A stretch of 64,000 nucleotides of DNA, taken from positions 29,717,921-29,781,920 of the forward strand of contig OZ020485.1 in the NCBI GenBank assembly GCA_963971405.1, written 5' to 3'. The first letter of the stretch is position 1. Each line of letters opens with the position of its first letter. Shown one piece after another: positions 11,696 to 23,167 of this stretch. This DNA is from Psococerastis gibbosa. Lineage: Eukaryota > Arthropoda > Insecta > Psocodea > Psocidae. A program made the position numbers and the translations under genes. The notes below the pieces were generated by a model that was not told where the DNA came from, made no database searches, and saw only the letters and a program-made list of their open reading frames with translations.

Positions 11696-11704
11696 ATAAA
11701 TAAG

Positions 11705-11850
11705 TATTTCATTAAAACTTGTTATGTGAGCTAGTAAAACTCAAATAGACATTATTGTAGAATTAACTTTATCAACAAAACCCACTAATGTCAGTAAAAA
11801 AACCTCAGTGGTTTCGGCACGAACTGTCCCCAGCAGAGAGAACTCACTTG
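11705..11850 (-). repeat. Dispersed repeat R4, copy 1
   Basis: Contains AAAACTTGTTATGTGAGCTAG, CTTTATCAACAAAACCCACT and GCACGAACTGTCCCCAGCAG-like blocks that recur, in one or the other orientation, at about 16.08, 32.86 and 33.78 kb. Non-coding; class unknown. Confidence 0.6.
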
Positions 11851-11895
11851 CACTGTTACACCCTAAATAAATAAAGAAAAATTGAATTTTTTTGT

Positions 11896-12080
11896 TCTAT
11901 TACTAAGCCAATCTAGCGGAGTTAAGGCTATAAAGCCCTCTCTTACACTCAACTAGGAAGGCCCGGGACCGCCTGCTTTACATGCCCTCCGAAGCATGGC
12001 CAGAAAATGTAGGAAGTGTTGGACTCGAACCAACAACCTTTCGGGTGAAAGTCAGAGTCCGTACCACTACTCTACATGTC
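11896..12080 (-). mobile_element. tRNA-Glu-like SINE, copy 2 (best preserved)
   Basis: Read on the minus strand it begins with a tRNA-like head: A-box region GTAGTGGTACGGACTC, a CTTTCACCC stretch like the tRNA-Glu (UUC) anticodon arm, and B box GGTTCGAGTCC. Then follow a body with TTTTCTGGCCATGCTTCGG and a 3' end near TTAGTAATAGAAC. The tRNA-Glu origin is inferred from the anticodon-arm match. Confidence 0.88.
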
Positions 12081-12289
12081 TTAAATTTCTTCGAACTGGT
12101 AAATTTCATCCAAATCAAATGTTTACCCACTGGATAGACCTACCCAAGACAAGCCCAATTCCTTCGTTGCATTATTAAAAAAAATTCCAGCATTGCTAAG
12201 AAAGGGTTTTGGAAAAGTTTTTCCTTCTCTTTGTAGTCTATATGCTTTTCTTATTAACTTGAATGCATCACGTAAAATATCTGTAACGT

Positions 12290-12600
12290 TGTTAGCAAAG
12301 AATGACTGTCAAAGTCGCAGCCTCCATCTGGGCTCTTATCTTGTCTGTGCACTTGTTCTTTATTGAGTGCTTTTGACCCCACTTTTCTGGAGCGCCTGGA
12401 GAATAGAATAGAAATGTTATTCCAGGTTTTTGGGTGAACTGATAGATATTTTTTGGGTTGATTCCCCTTTCAGGCTGCGTTTTCGTTCTATTGTGAGTTA
12501 TAGGCGTATGGAAAGAAAGAAAGAAAATTGTCGTTATTTTGCATATGGGCGAATTTTGGGCCTTTCGGCCCACTCTTACAATTAACCAATAGCACTCGTA
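12290..12600. repeat. Dispersed non-coding repeat (GGGCGAATTTTGGGCC family)
   Basis: The 12480-12580 part (AAGAAAATTGTCGTTATTTTG, GGGCGAATTTTGGGCCTTTC, CCACTCTTAC) reappears reverse-complemented at about 40.88-41.02 kb and more weakly at about 34.63-34.70 and 47.05-47.10 kb. Its open frame is repeat sequence, not a gene. Confidence 0.6.
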
Positions 12601-13531
12601 TAGTGTTACTGGGTTATAAATATGGAGGAAAAACAGTAGTCTGTAGTGATTGATTGTTGGCGCGGCTTTATGGGGCCTTGCATGCTAATAGTTTCAAATG
12701 GGGCATTTTTAATTTACTTATTGTAAAGTTATTAGTAACTCACATATTTCTCCCCATTTCCGTTTTTTTTCTGCATAAAAATGCTTGAATGATAAATATA
12801 AGAAAGCCTCGCAGCAATTGTTGAGGGTACCATACTTTCGACTGTCCGAGATGTAATTTACTCGTAACCAGTCCAAAACTTTGATTTATCTCCATTTAAT
12901 TTGCTAGACTCATTTGTGCTAGGTAATATGTGTGGGTCCACGGGGTGGGAGACAATTAGATACAAACGTTTCAATTAGTGATAACTTGATTAAGCATGAA
13001 TCCCCTGTTTGTATCCACTGAATTATAGCTCTTGGCTTGCAAATGCTTTGATTGGTCCCAGATACAGGCTACAGCATGGATTTGCCCCAGACAATATTTG
13101 ACGCGGGTGAAATGACAGTTTCATTACACTGCGCTGTTGGCAATTGCACTCCTGTTGCATAATTATTTAATTAAACTACAGTAATTACTAACTGTCTGAA
13201 TGTAGGCACAGTATAAATTTATTTTATATTCTGTTGCCCCGTACCCTGCCAGGGTCTTACTACATAAATGACCGAGTTAATTAAAAACCATTCGCTAATA
13301 GACTAGGTTTGGCGCACATCACGGCTACAATGTCGCACGGATTTAAGTGAACTTAATTATAACCACAATATCGTAATTATAACCGCAATATCGTATCGTC
13401 ATTTAAAGAACTGTACGGATCTTATTATATCTTTACTGCCTGAATTATAATTTAATATGAAAAATACTTTCACGCATTTAATCGACGTTAATCGTCAATT
13501 GCAGACCTACTATGGACCACAATATTATGAA
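12601..13531. other. Non-coding stretch
   Basis: No exon, RNA gene or recognised repeat. A short direct repeat (TAATTATAACCxCAATATCG) occurs at about 13353-13393. Confidence 0.35.
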
Positions 13532-13855
13532 GGCGGGGTTTCCACCGACCTCGCATTGCAGAATGCAAATGACATTGACGGAAATTTGAATTTTTCTTTT
13601 TATAGAAATCTATTAAAAAGTTTGTACTTAACATATCCCATGACGCCATTTTTTAATTTTAGTTTGTTTTTTTGTGATTTTACTCTGTGATCATTGATCA
13701 ATTTTAACTATGGCATAGAGTGAAACAAACATTTCCGTCAATGTCATTTGCATTCTGCAATGAGAGGTCGTCGGAAACCCCGCCTATGTCTTGAATGTCT
13801 GTTACCACGTCACCGTATTTGTATTTAGCACTAGCAGGTCGGTGGAAACCGCGCC
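13532..13855. mobile_element. Composite palindromic MITE, left outer arm missing
   Basis: An inner palindrome (13532-13784) runs from GGCGGGGTTTCCACCGACC to a slightly damaged inverse ending GGAAACCCCGCC. It is followed directly by an outer right arm (13785-13855) with GTCTTGAATGTCTGTTACCACGTC and the terminal GGTCGGTGGAAACCGCGCC, then TAA. The 42.7-kb copy has both outer arms. The ends and a TAA/TTA flank fit Tourist-like (PIF/Harbinger) MITEs. Confidence 0.8.
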
Positions 13856-14795
13856 TAAACGCAACGCAACGTGCACGTGCCATGAAGACAAATGTCTGTG
13901 ACCTGATTCAAAGTTTTGCTAGAACCGGAGAAGTTTTCTTCCTCTGATTGGGGCTCGTGCGAAGATAAATCAAACGAAGATTCTTTGGCAATTGGAGGAA
14001 AATCTGCTGAATTCAAAATATTCTTAATTTGGCAAAATGGCGACCGGTTAAAGGGATACGGTTGGCGGAGGGAGGGGGCTGATAACAGCGGCAGCTAAAA
14101 CTAAAACCGTTACAATACGGAAATTTTACAACTTCAGCAACATGCTAAACAAACTTTGGCAAGAAATTGGGGGCTCTTGTTGCTATGTTTAGAAGCAGAT
14201 GGAGTGTTTTGCTTATGCATGACAGCCATCTGATGTATTCTTGAATTATTATTATTCCTCGCTTCCCCCTCCCTCTAACTATAATTCTAAACTTAGTGTA
14301 GTTTAATATTTACAGTATGCAATAACTTAGTTTTAATAACCAATAGCATATAATGTCGCCTAGTAGTAGATTTAATACTTAGAGGCTGTAAAATGTAATG
14401 AGTTCCCGTGGAAACCTCTGTACTCTCTTACACTAGACTTTCTTACATTAAACAAAAAAGTGATTTCTTAATTTTTAATTAATAATAGCCTGGTCCGGAT
14501 TTTTTTTTCAGGCTACCCATTTTTTTATAATTGTTAGCTTACTAAATTGCTTATAAAATAGTTTTAATCTTACTTCGGATCCTCTGACCTCTACTAGCAT
14601 AAATTGGAAAGCAAAAAATACAAAATGTACACTCCTAAATACGATCCTGATAGTGACGCAGCCAGACAGCCAGCGAGCCTATTCTCAACTAAAGTTATCG
14701 TAAGAAGTTGCTTCAATACGTTCCCTTGAAAGCACTCCGCGTTCTTTTAGTGCTGCGCAACATCCCGATGGAAGCTATTCAAGATCATCTTCAAT
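13856..14795. other. Non-coding stretch before the 5S-like sequence
   Basis: A 60-codon open frame at 13916-14098 has no recognisable motif or splice context. Nothing else supported. Confidence 0.35.
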
Positions 14796-14914
14796 GCCTC
14801 TGGCATACCATGTTGAACGCACCGGTTTTCGTCCGATCACCGAAGTTAAGCAACATCAGGCGTGGTTAGTACTTGGATGGGTGACCGCTTGGGAACACCA
14901 CGTGTCGTTGACTT
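14796..14914 (+). rRNA. 5S rRNA-like sequence
   Basis: The 119-nt match includes the diagnostic blocks TCGTCCGATCACCGAAGTTA, GTTAGTACTTGGATGGGTGA and CCGCTTGGGAACACC, which cover the loops and the internal polymerase III promoter. The length is right and a T5 run (14913-14917) gives a terminator. However, the first nine bases (GCCTCTGGC) do not pair well with the last nine (GTCGTTGAC), so helix I is broken and this copy may be a pseudogene or the head of a 5S-derived SINE. It stands alone; no tandem 5S units are seen nearby. Function would require a compensated 5' end, so I call it 5S-like rather than active. Confidence 0.88.
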
Positions 14915-15034
14915 TTTGGACGTTCTATTTTTTTTTTTTTATCATGCGGTATAATTATTATTTTATTGGTGTTACGTTGCAGTTAAGGAGGCTATTGAAG
15001 AGGTTGATAAAATAGGGTTCGGAAAAGAACTTTA

Positions 15035-15130
15035 TTCGGGTTCCTGGTACCTCAAAACGTGTAAATCCGTTGAAATCAAAATTTTCGACCATCACAAAGC
15101 TTCCCTTATACTACGTATAAAGGGAAAACA
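15035..15130 (-). repeat. Dispersed repeat of the 3816 family, minus copy
   Basis: The reverse complement reads TTTGTGATGGTCGAAAATTT, then TTTCAACGGATTTACACG and GTACCAGGAACCCG, matching the units at 3816-4155 and 63505-63700. Confidence 0.65.
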
Positions 15131-15409
15131 GTAAGACATCCCATGATTTAGTTTGACAGAACTGTGTATGACAACTGTAGTTATTTAACTAAATTTATTG
15201 AGATTACCCCGAGAACTGGAAAATTAGTAAAGTTTGTCATACTATGAAGGGAGAAACTAGCCGAGCAGTTAATGTGCACCTTTAACTGCTTTGTCTCGCA
15301 TATGCATTTTCTCTGCCTACCTTTATATTTTGAGACCGGATTCAGTGGAGCAGTTCAGCTAGCTTCCTTTGCTTTGCAGTATATCTACGTACGTTCGTTT
15401 TGTTGAAAC

Positions 15410-15645
15410 ATGGAATCAAATTATGCATTATTCGTAATATACGGACGAATCTTCGAATGTAAAATCATTTTATTACATTCTATACTAAAGGCTACGAATT
15501 ATGATACATTCTTATACTTCAAAGGACACATCTTCTGGAATCACATCCACACAGGGGGGGGGGCAGCACGGGACTTGTACTTTGGGCCCCTCTTCCATTT
15601 GTAATATTGTAAGTTATGTGAATGTTGTTTTAATTTAATAAATTT
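15410..15645 (+). mobile_element. Short LINE 3' end, same family as 7320-8424
   Basis: Shares GCAGCACGGGACTTGTxCTT, CCATTTGTAAT and a TTTAATAAATTTG-type 3' end with the 7.3-kb LINE. Only the 3' untranslated end is confident; how far left the homology reaches is unclear. Confidence 0.6.
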
Positions 15646-16974
15646 GATTTGATTATGATTAAACCGAAATTTCAAAGTTTTCGTGTGTTACAAATTTACA
15701 ATGCTCGATCATGGTATTCTGGTGAAATTGGCATATCAGAGTATAATAGGCAATACAGCGAGTTGAAGAAAATCAAGTAATTCTAATAGTAAAAGCTTTG
15801 CCTCCGCAGCTTTTAGTAACCGAGTCTGATCACTTCTTAGGCTACGTAGAAATTGGATTTAAATAGAATACGCAGAGAATCGAAATTTGCCTTAGCTCAT
15901 TGTGACCTACTTTTTTTCGCGCTACATGGCCTTCCAGAATTGAAGAAAACTTATATATGTAGCCAGTGGTGGACCCAAGCGCCCCCCCCCCCTATGAAAA
16001 AGAAAAAAAGACCAGTGATGACTAGATAAAATCGACTTGCCATTGCAAGTAAGACAAACAGGTCATATTTTATATTTTAAACTTACATAAGTGGGTTTCT
16101 TTGACAAAGTTAATTTCTTAACGTTCATTTGCGTTTTACTAACTCACGTTATTATAAATATGAACTCAAGAGAGCTAACCGCCCAGGTCAGAGAAGAATG
16201 AAGACTAATTTGGAATGATTTTCGGCCAACAATCGATGGATAGCGACTAGAGAAGGAGTTTTTATAACAAGTTTCAATGAGACGCGCATTTTTTGTTTGT
16301 TCAGTTTAACAAAAGTTTTCTATTTGTAATTAATTAATTTTGATGATTTTTATTATTTTTTTAACCTGCTAAAAAGGGTTTGTTGGAGAAATATGCATTA
16401 AACACCCCGTTAGTCGTAGCGTTGTGAAGAGAGCGCGCCCTCTAATTAAAATGGAGGAGAATATCGGTGTTCTTATCACGCCCCGATTGCCTTATTTAAC
16501 AATCCCCACGCACTTGTTTTGCGTTAGTTAAGCTTCTTAATTAAACCATTAATTGACCAGGAACGCAGGTCTATACGAAATACGATGATATTTTTCCTTA
16601 ATTGGGACTAATGGCCTTATATTGGCCTATTGCGCCCCCTACAGAACATTTCTATTACACTTATTATTATTACTATTATTATGTAAGTTATTGTATTTTA
16701 TAAATATATGCTCCTTGTCCAGGGAATACTGGACAAGGAGAAGAAAGAAGAAGAATTCCTCAGCAGTGGTTCTCTCTTTAGTGGATTTTAGTTGTTTGCC
16801 GATACTTAATAATTATTAGTAATTAGTAAGTCCTTATTAATTTGGTTTACTTCACAATGGTTTGGGTATTACTACCATCAACTCAATAACCACCACAAAC
16901 AAATAACAAATCCCATCAGACCAGCAACTGTGACAAGACAAGAAGTGGGTCACGAAAAAATTTGACACGAAAAC
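15646..16974. other. Non-coding stretch with one repeat fragment
   Basis: A fragment of repeat R4 lies at about 16075-16160 (AAGTGGGTTTCTTTGACAAAG, GTTTTACTAACTC). A C11 run lies at 15982-15992. No gene found. Confidence 0.4.
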
Positions 16975-17320
16975 CTTTTTTTCTTCTAACGCCTGCTTTC
17001 AGCATTTCTGCTTTAAGCAACCCCTTCAGGCGGAGTTAAGTGGGGAGTGAGTCTGTTTATTAACTTGAGGCACCCTTCAGTCTTCACCTCGGGGAGAAGG
17101 GGAGTTGACTGACTGCTGATTATAGTGAATTCCGAACCACTTGGGGAACATAGTTGTCACACGATTAATTCAGAGGTGACACACGTAGACTGACTGGTAT
17201 AGTCTCATAGGCGTTATCATGTTCCACCATGTTCCCCTGCCAACGCTGTGCACATTACCAAGTTTTCCGCAGTTTGAAACACGCTCTGCTCTCGTGGATT
17301 CAACTTTATAAGGCCATTGG
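16975..17320 (+). repeat. Dispersed repeat R1, copy 1
   Basis: Contains ACGCCTGCTTTCAGCATTTC, TTCCGAACCACTTGGGGAAC, CACACGATTAATTCAGAGGTG, GCTGTGCACATTACCAAGTT and ends near AAGGCCATTGG. The same order of blocks occurs at 47270-47622 (plus) and 29700-30080 (minus). It is about 340 bp and non-coding, with class unknown. Confidence 0.8.
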
Positions 17321-17364
17321 CGCAAATCTGGTACACATCTTTATTTATTGATTTGATTTATGGA

Positions 17365-17475
17365 TCCAGTGTAGGAGGACGCAGGAATTCGTAAGTACCA
17401 AGAGCTGAAGAGAAAGGCGCTGGACCGAGAGAGTTGGATAATGATATGCAGAGAGTTATTGCCAACCCATCCTTA
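17365..17475 (+). pseudogene. C-terminal scrap of a LINE ORF
   Basis: Reads as EFRKYQELKRKALDRESW followed by a short tail and TAA at 17473-17475. The ALDRESW motif resembles the AQDRVIW end of the 403-3459 protein, so this looks like the last residues of another LINE of that general kind. It is too short for firm assignment. Confidence 0.45.
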
Positions 17476-20195
17476 AGATCGTGACCTCAGAAGAAGACCT
17501 AACAACTTAAGCCTACGAATTTTCCGAATCTTTTTAGAAGCTTTGCTTGCAGCAGTGACACTAGGCATTGTGCATATGTAAGGTACAAACGTAAGGATGT
17601 AAGTATGTACATAATTTTTATTTATTTATCATTTTCCCTTTACTTCCTAAGATTCGTAACAGCATAAAGAATATTTGCACATATTGTAGAAACCAAAAGG
17701 TATATCGAGAAGTAAAATAATCAAATCGATTTATTACCATTGAAAAGTATACCAAATGGACGAACGACTTTCCAACAAAAATAGAAAATAGTGAATATTG
17801 CCAGAAGGTGCGAGAGAAGATCCAAGTTAGTTGATTTTCTAATAAAAGTCGGAGCAATAATCCACACCATTAGAGCAGAGCCCTTTCCCATACAAAAAGA
17901 TGTGAGATGTCGTAAGGAAAATGGAGAAAATGCAATAAAGAAATGTAGAAACTCTGTGTTCCCTTATATTTTGGAGTGTTCCATTGTCATTTTTCTTTCG
18001 CAGTCAGGGGCGAAGATTAAGTAAGAAACGTGTGAATCTGCGCTGAATCATATTCCCTTATATATTTCTTCGCATGCTATAATAAAACTACTGATCTTAA
18101 ATTTAATTACGGATTTTACTGAAATCTTAGCGAACGTAAATGATGGGGAAACTATACTCATTTTTTATATTATTGTTATTGGTAGGATTTCTAAGCAAAG
18201 TTTAAATGAATTTATCCTTTTCAAACAAATAATCCAATTAAAAAAAGTGAGGTTTGAGCTATATGTGTATTTAGGCATGAGAAAATGGGTGAGCTGAAAA
18301 GGGTAGATTTCCCTTTCCCATTGTAACCAACCCCCAAAATGTGTGATTCTCTGTGCTTTCATAAGAGATTGGCCCCTTATGTGTTATATAGATAAATTAG
18401 GTTGTTGATTTCTTTGCTTCTCCGCTAGCTTCTCCACTCTGACGTCCACACAGGCGGCCATTGCACACATTTCCTAAGCTGAGTGAAGGAAGAAAAATGA
18501 GATGGCGCAATGCAGTTTCTCGATACAAAGGCAAGAAGGAAATTGGATATAAGGGCGTAGCAAGTTTTCTTACCAGCCGCCAGCTTGCCGGTTTATTTTC
18601 TCTTTTCTTTAAAAACTGAGCCTTCCTTCCTCCGAAGACTCAAGACAGAGTCTCCCCGAATTGCATATTTTCAACATCGCCACTCCCATGTCCCTTGCAT
18701 CTGTAACAATGAAGAAGGTGTCAAATGTCAATTAAATTGCAAATAAAAAGCAATAGGAAGATATGAAATAAATATTTGGAAGTTAATAGATTGAACTTGT
18801 AACATTTTAAAACTTGTATAGATTTACTAAGACCTTTGGGCGCGTAAAATGTCTAGAATTATTATTGTTTTTCATATTTTTATAAAGAGGTTAATCCCAT
18901 ACAAACAATTTAATGAATTGACCTCTTCAGGTGCCCCTGTAGGTTTTATGCCAGGTCTTCCCTTTAACTTTACTTATTGGGCATAAGCTGTAAACACACG
19001 ATCCAACTTGGTTGCACAGTTAAGCATAGGCAAATGCATTGCTACCTTCCACTCAAAAAAAAGTAAAAACTTGTTTAAATTTATCCTATAAATTACAATA
19101 TTCCGTATTTTAAAGTTGCTATTTATTCTAGACACGTTTTGCATGATTTGGGAAGGGTTTTTGGGCCACTCGAAAAGTTTTTGAGATTTGAGCGACAGTT
19201 GTGCCATGCTAGGCAAATAAGTTTAAATTTTGTCAATCAGAGGAAAGTTCTTAATCAGTGATGAGGGTTAGTTTTAAATTCTGCTGATTTGACTCTTTAG
19301 TCTCCCTTCATGGGCTCTCTGATGGAGAGTATGGATGAGAAACAATATATAGGAGTATAAGAAGTTGTGTCTTCAAAAATTTTGCTATAAAGTATCGGGA
19401 AAGTATGTAGGAATCATTCCTGCACTCCTTCGTTTCTACCAAGTTGCGACAATTCGCCACCTTGCAACAAATCCCCTTTCAGCTTCTTTTTAGCTTTTTG
19501 TTGGAAAGTTTTATCGTTTTCTGTACGTTCAACTTAATATTGAATCCCCTGGTTAACTTTATACAATATTTCGGTATTTCTAATATATTTTTTGAAGCTT
19601 CTAGTTTTGCTTTGCATTTTATCTGATTTGAAAAAAGCCGAAACTTATAAAAATTACTAGCTACAACTAATACTAAATTGAAATGGGTTAGTTGACAAAC
19701 CTTTTTCTGATTATTAAAAATTTAGGTACCGTTTGTAAAAAGGACCCAGTTTTCATAATGGACCAATACAATTTTTGTTTCAATATTGCGATACTCCCCC
19801 GGCAGAAAATTGTGAAAATATGGGGTAATACAATGTAAGGGGGTTTAACGAATTTCCTGGTTGCACGTTAGTAGTGTAGCAAAGAATCTTCAAATTATAG
19901 TATAAGCGCGATACTATCATATTTTACACACAGTAGAAAAGTGTACTAAATTTGAAAATATAGGAGAAAAATTCCTGCTTATGTATTGCAGAAAAGAAAA
20001 TTCTCATTGCCAACAACGAAATAGGCCTACTATTTGACACTGCCCACAGGCCACAGAGAGGCATGGCTATCCTCTGGGGAGACAATTTTAAAAATAAATG
20101 CGGAAAATAGCAGGTTTATAAGCGTCTTTAGTCTGTGCAGCTAAGACCTGTTGTCGACACGTCACGTGTATATAAAGTAATATGATTACTATTTT
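17476..20195. other. 2.7-kb non-coding stretch
   Basis: AT-rich, with overlapping short open frames on both strands. No splice-flanked protein-like exon, RNA gene or recognised repeat. Confidence 0.35.
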
Positions 20196-20450
20196 TTTTT
20201 ATTTTTAGGCGCGGGACTCTTGAGTATTTGCGCCGTTCGGTGTGTGTGTGTGCGGAAGTTATGACTTATTTGGTAGTTGTAGTTTAGAATGGTTTTCTTG
20301 AGTTTGTCTTCAGGTGTGGCATGACTCCGGTCTTGATTAGAAAGCTTAACGTTGCCGTGACCGGCCCATGCTTGTCCCCAATTAAGTTTGGTAGGGTGTG
20401 TGGTTTAGGTACCGAGTGTCTGCCCGCTACGTATATACGGCATTAAAGTT
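20196..20450 (-). mobile_element. 5'-truncated 3' end of the LINE seen at 48.9-50.6 kb
   Basis: From the T-run at about 20190-20207 (a poly(A) tail read on the minus strand) to 20450, the sequence follows the 48.96-49.17-kb LINE end: GGCGCGGGACTCTTGAGTAT, a (GT)n run, GGCATGACTCCGGTCTTGAT, GTTGCCGTGACCGGCCC. Only the last part of the coding region and the 3' tail are kept. Confidence 0.85.
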
Positions 20451-20499
20451 ACTAATTATTGGGCATAGAATTGAAGAGCCACGGCCCTGCATTGAAAGA

Positions 20500-20600
20500 G
20501 TTGCAAATAGCTGACCTCTTGATGTAGGGGTCAGTACACTGCCCCGGCATTATGGAGACACGAGTTCAAATCCCGCGCTCATTAAACATTTCATGTCGTC
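20500..20600 (+). mobile_element. tRNA-like SINE head, family 2
   Basis: GTAGGGGTCAGTACACTGCC looks like an A-box region and GAGTTCAAATCCCG like a B box at tRNA-like spacing. It shares the TGCCCCGGCA block with the heads at 22.2 and 62.2 kb. Confidence 0.5.
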
Positions 20601-20682
20601 CTTTCGCTACTTTAATGGGACCTACAAACTATTCCAGTGTTAAAACTTCATGATCTATAATAACGCGCTACTTAGACTTATG

Positions 20683-21030
20683 AATGAGGTTCTGCAGGGG
20701 CAGTTTTGGTCACTAGGTTCGCTGACGACAAACTGATATCCATATTATTCAAAATGGCCGCCGTTTGCATGTGAAAGCTAAGCTCTTAGCATCTAATTAA
20801 TTCATTTAATATTTTTTATAATATTTTCACTATGCCTGGACCTTATTTCGCTGCATATAATTTAATATATACTGTATATTCTCCATGATTTATAGAAAAA
20901 TATCACTTTAAAATAATACATAAATAAAATAATTTTAAAATAGTATTGAGGCTTATGGAAAAATTAACGCTTTGATATCATTGCAACTGGTACTGCCATC
21001 TGCAAAATGACGTCACAAATGAACCTCATT
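20683..21030. mobile_element. 348-bp element with AATGAGGTTC inverted ends, uninterrupted copy
   Basis: Begins AATGAGGTTC and ends GAACCTCATT. Body and ends match 52981-53868, which carries an extra 537-bp insertion. Non-coding. No clear target-site duplication, so class is uncertain. Confidence 0.82.
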
Positions 21031-22150
21031 GTAGCCGTACAGGAGTAAGAGGAGCATAGGCTTATCCTGAATCATAATCCTGAGTAATACGAATAGTTGC
21101 GTGGGCCTTATTTGACTTGATTTTCGAAACAGCAATTTTCGTCGCTCCTTTATTAATTTCTGTTTTAACCCCATGCCCGGAAAATGGTTTTCCTGTTTTC
21201 AGCTGCGTAAAAAAAAAAAATGAAAGTAGCTTAAATTGCTGATCCATTGAGTATGCGCTATATGTCAGGTAATCTCGGAACTTCTTGTCTGTCTGGATAG
21301 GATGAGAACGTGTTTTGAAGACGTGTTGTAGTTTATTGAGCTGATTTTCGACGGAGATACGGAATTTTCCTTGTTGATAGCTTTTGAAGATGTGTCGATT
21401 TGCTCAGATTTTTCCACATCCTTCCTCCTTCCTGTGGATCGGAATTTCCCTACAATTTGTTCGGCATTTTTAGGACTGAATTGACACACTGTATGTATTG
21501 GTAGGTAGGTACTTTGTATAGATGACATAGGCGAAAAGTTCATAGTGAAAATCGCTGTAAATCTTCAAGAAATTTGTTGGTCCACAAAGTTGAAATAAAA
21601 TTATAAATTCACTAGTTTTGAATCATTAAGACAGTCAAGGCGGTGGAAGTATGCCCCAATGATCAATTCACGCAGCATACCCTTTAGCTGCTAGGCGTAT
21701 ACCTACTGTATGTACTCCTATATCCGAATCTCAAAGGCTTCCATGAAGCCGATGTGCCGTGTGAGAAACACATTTGTTTGATCTAAATATCTACTCGTTT
21801 GTTGTCCGCCTATATTAGTCTGTTAGGGTTAAATATGCATATATGCATACGTTTATCAGAATCAGCGCCTCCTTTAATGTTTATCAGACTTTAATTGCCT
21901 AAATTGCACGGTCAAATATTAAAGTTAGTTCCACGGTGTTGCAATAAGCATTCTGCTAGGATTCTGGGCATAGATCTTCAATCAAACATACTAATTTGAG
22001 TATGTTGTGGGTTGTTTAGTCATCCGGCCTAGCTAACCCCTTCTAGAAATGGTTCGATGCTGTGCTGACTGTTGTCCCCAATTACATAATAATGGTTTAC
22101 TCTTGAAAGCTGGGTCTCAAGGTAACGTACGTGTCGCCACTCACCCGCTG
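21031..22150. other. Non-coding stretch
   Basis: Minus-strand open frames at 21062-21247 and 21265-21543 lack homology cues or splice context. Nothing defended. Confidence 0.35.
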
Positions 22151-22290
22151 TCACAATTTACAATACTTAACCGAAATGAGAGAATCAAGGAAAATCTGAA
22201 CTTAGGGGATTCGAACCCACGACCCATGCCTTGCCGGGGCATAATGTACGTTTATAATGTCTAATCAGATGACTTTGAGATCGCTGATGG
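22150..22290 (-). mobile_element. tRNA-like SINE head, family 2
   Basis: On the minus strand ATGCCCCGGCAAGGCATGGG is followed by a perfect B box, GGTTCGAATCC. The downstream CCTTGATTCTCTCATTT resembles the 62.2-kb copy. The A box is poor. Confidence 0.55.
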
Positions 22291-22874
22291 GTAAGCTTTC
22301 CCTGAAGTGATAAAAGGCTTGGTGGATCGATTGAGAGGGCAATTCTTTATTTATATTAATAGTTAGCCTCCTATGGACAAACGGACCAAGTAACAAGGAA
22401 TGTGTAAACGATTTTGTATAGATGTGATAGGATTTCTCGTGGATTCCCACATGGATATTTGACCACGTACACAATAGAAATTTAGGAGCTTAAAGGTTGT
22501 GTTTTATTGCATTGAAATCATGTACACTGAAAGTAACGTTGGTTCTATCGGTATCATTTAATTAATGAGCCATGAGTTGTGCCCAAAGTTTAAGATTAAC
22601 ATAGCACGCCATTCGCATCAAGTGGCATTAACGAGACGGCGCCCAACTTGAATCGCTTTTTAATGAAGCTGTATTCAGTCGTTAGTAACAATTTTCATCG
22701 TCATTTTTTATTTTTGAAAATCAGCGAACTGTGAATTATAGGGGATCGAATGGCAATTTATCATTCAAGCTTGCGACAACGTTTCCTTCATGTGCCTGTA
22801 CTCATACACGGGTGATTTAGTAATTTGTTATGTGTACGTAATAAATGTACTGTATGTACGGTGCATGTAAACAT
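22291..22874. other. Non-coding stretch
   Basis: No gene or recognised repeat seen. Confidence 0.35.
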
Positions 22875-23167
22875 CGCCTGCAATATTTTCAAAATGTGCA
22901 ACATTATAAAAACTTATAAAGGGTCTACAATGTTAAGGAGAGAAAACAACTAAAAGAATGTTGTACTATCATTGCCTGCAATATTTTCAAAGTGTGCAAC
23001 ATTATAAAAACTTATAAAGGGTCTACAATGTTAAGGAGAGAAAACAACTAAAAGAATGTTGTACTATCATTGCCTGCAATATTTTCAAAATGTGCAACAT
23101 TATAAAAACTTATTAAGGGTCTACAATGTTAAGGAGAGAAAACAAACTAAAAGAATGTTGTACTATA
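22875..23167. repeat. Tandem repeat, 3 x 98 bp
   Basis: Three copies start at about 22875, 22973 and 23071 with GCCTGCAATATTTTCAAA and end near GAATGTTGTACTATCAT. They differ by a few substitutions and one added base in the third. 98 is not a multiple of three and there is no coding frame through all units. Confidence 0.95.

Noticed and set aside
13457..13690. 77-codon open frame
   Set aside because: It runs from flank into the inner MITE palindrome.
22049..22264. Plus-strand open frame of 71 codons
   Set aside because: Overlaps the tRNA-like repeat; no coding evidence.
22875..23167. Three regular repeats as a possible CRISPR-like array
   Set aside because: Units are 98 bp head-to-tail with no unique spacers; it is an ordinary tandem repeat in animal DNA.
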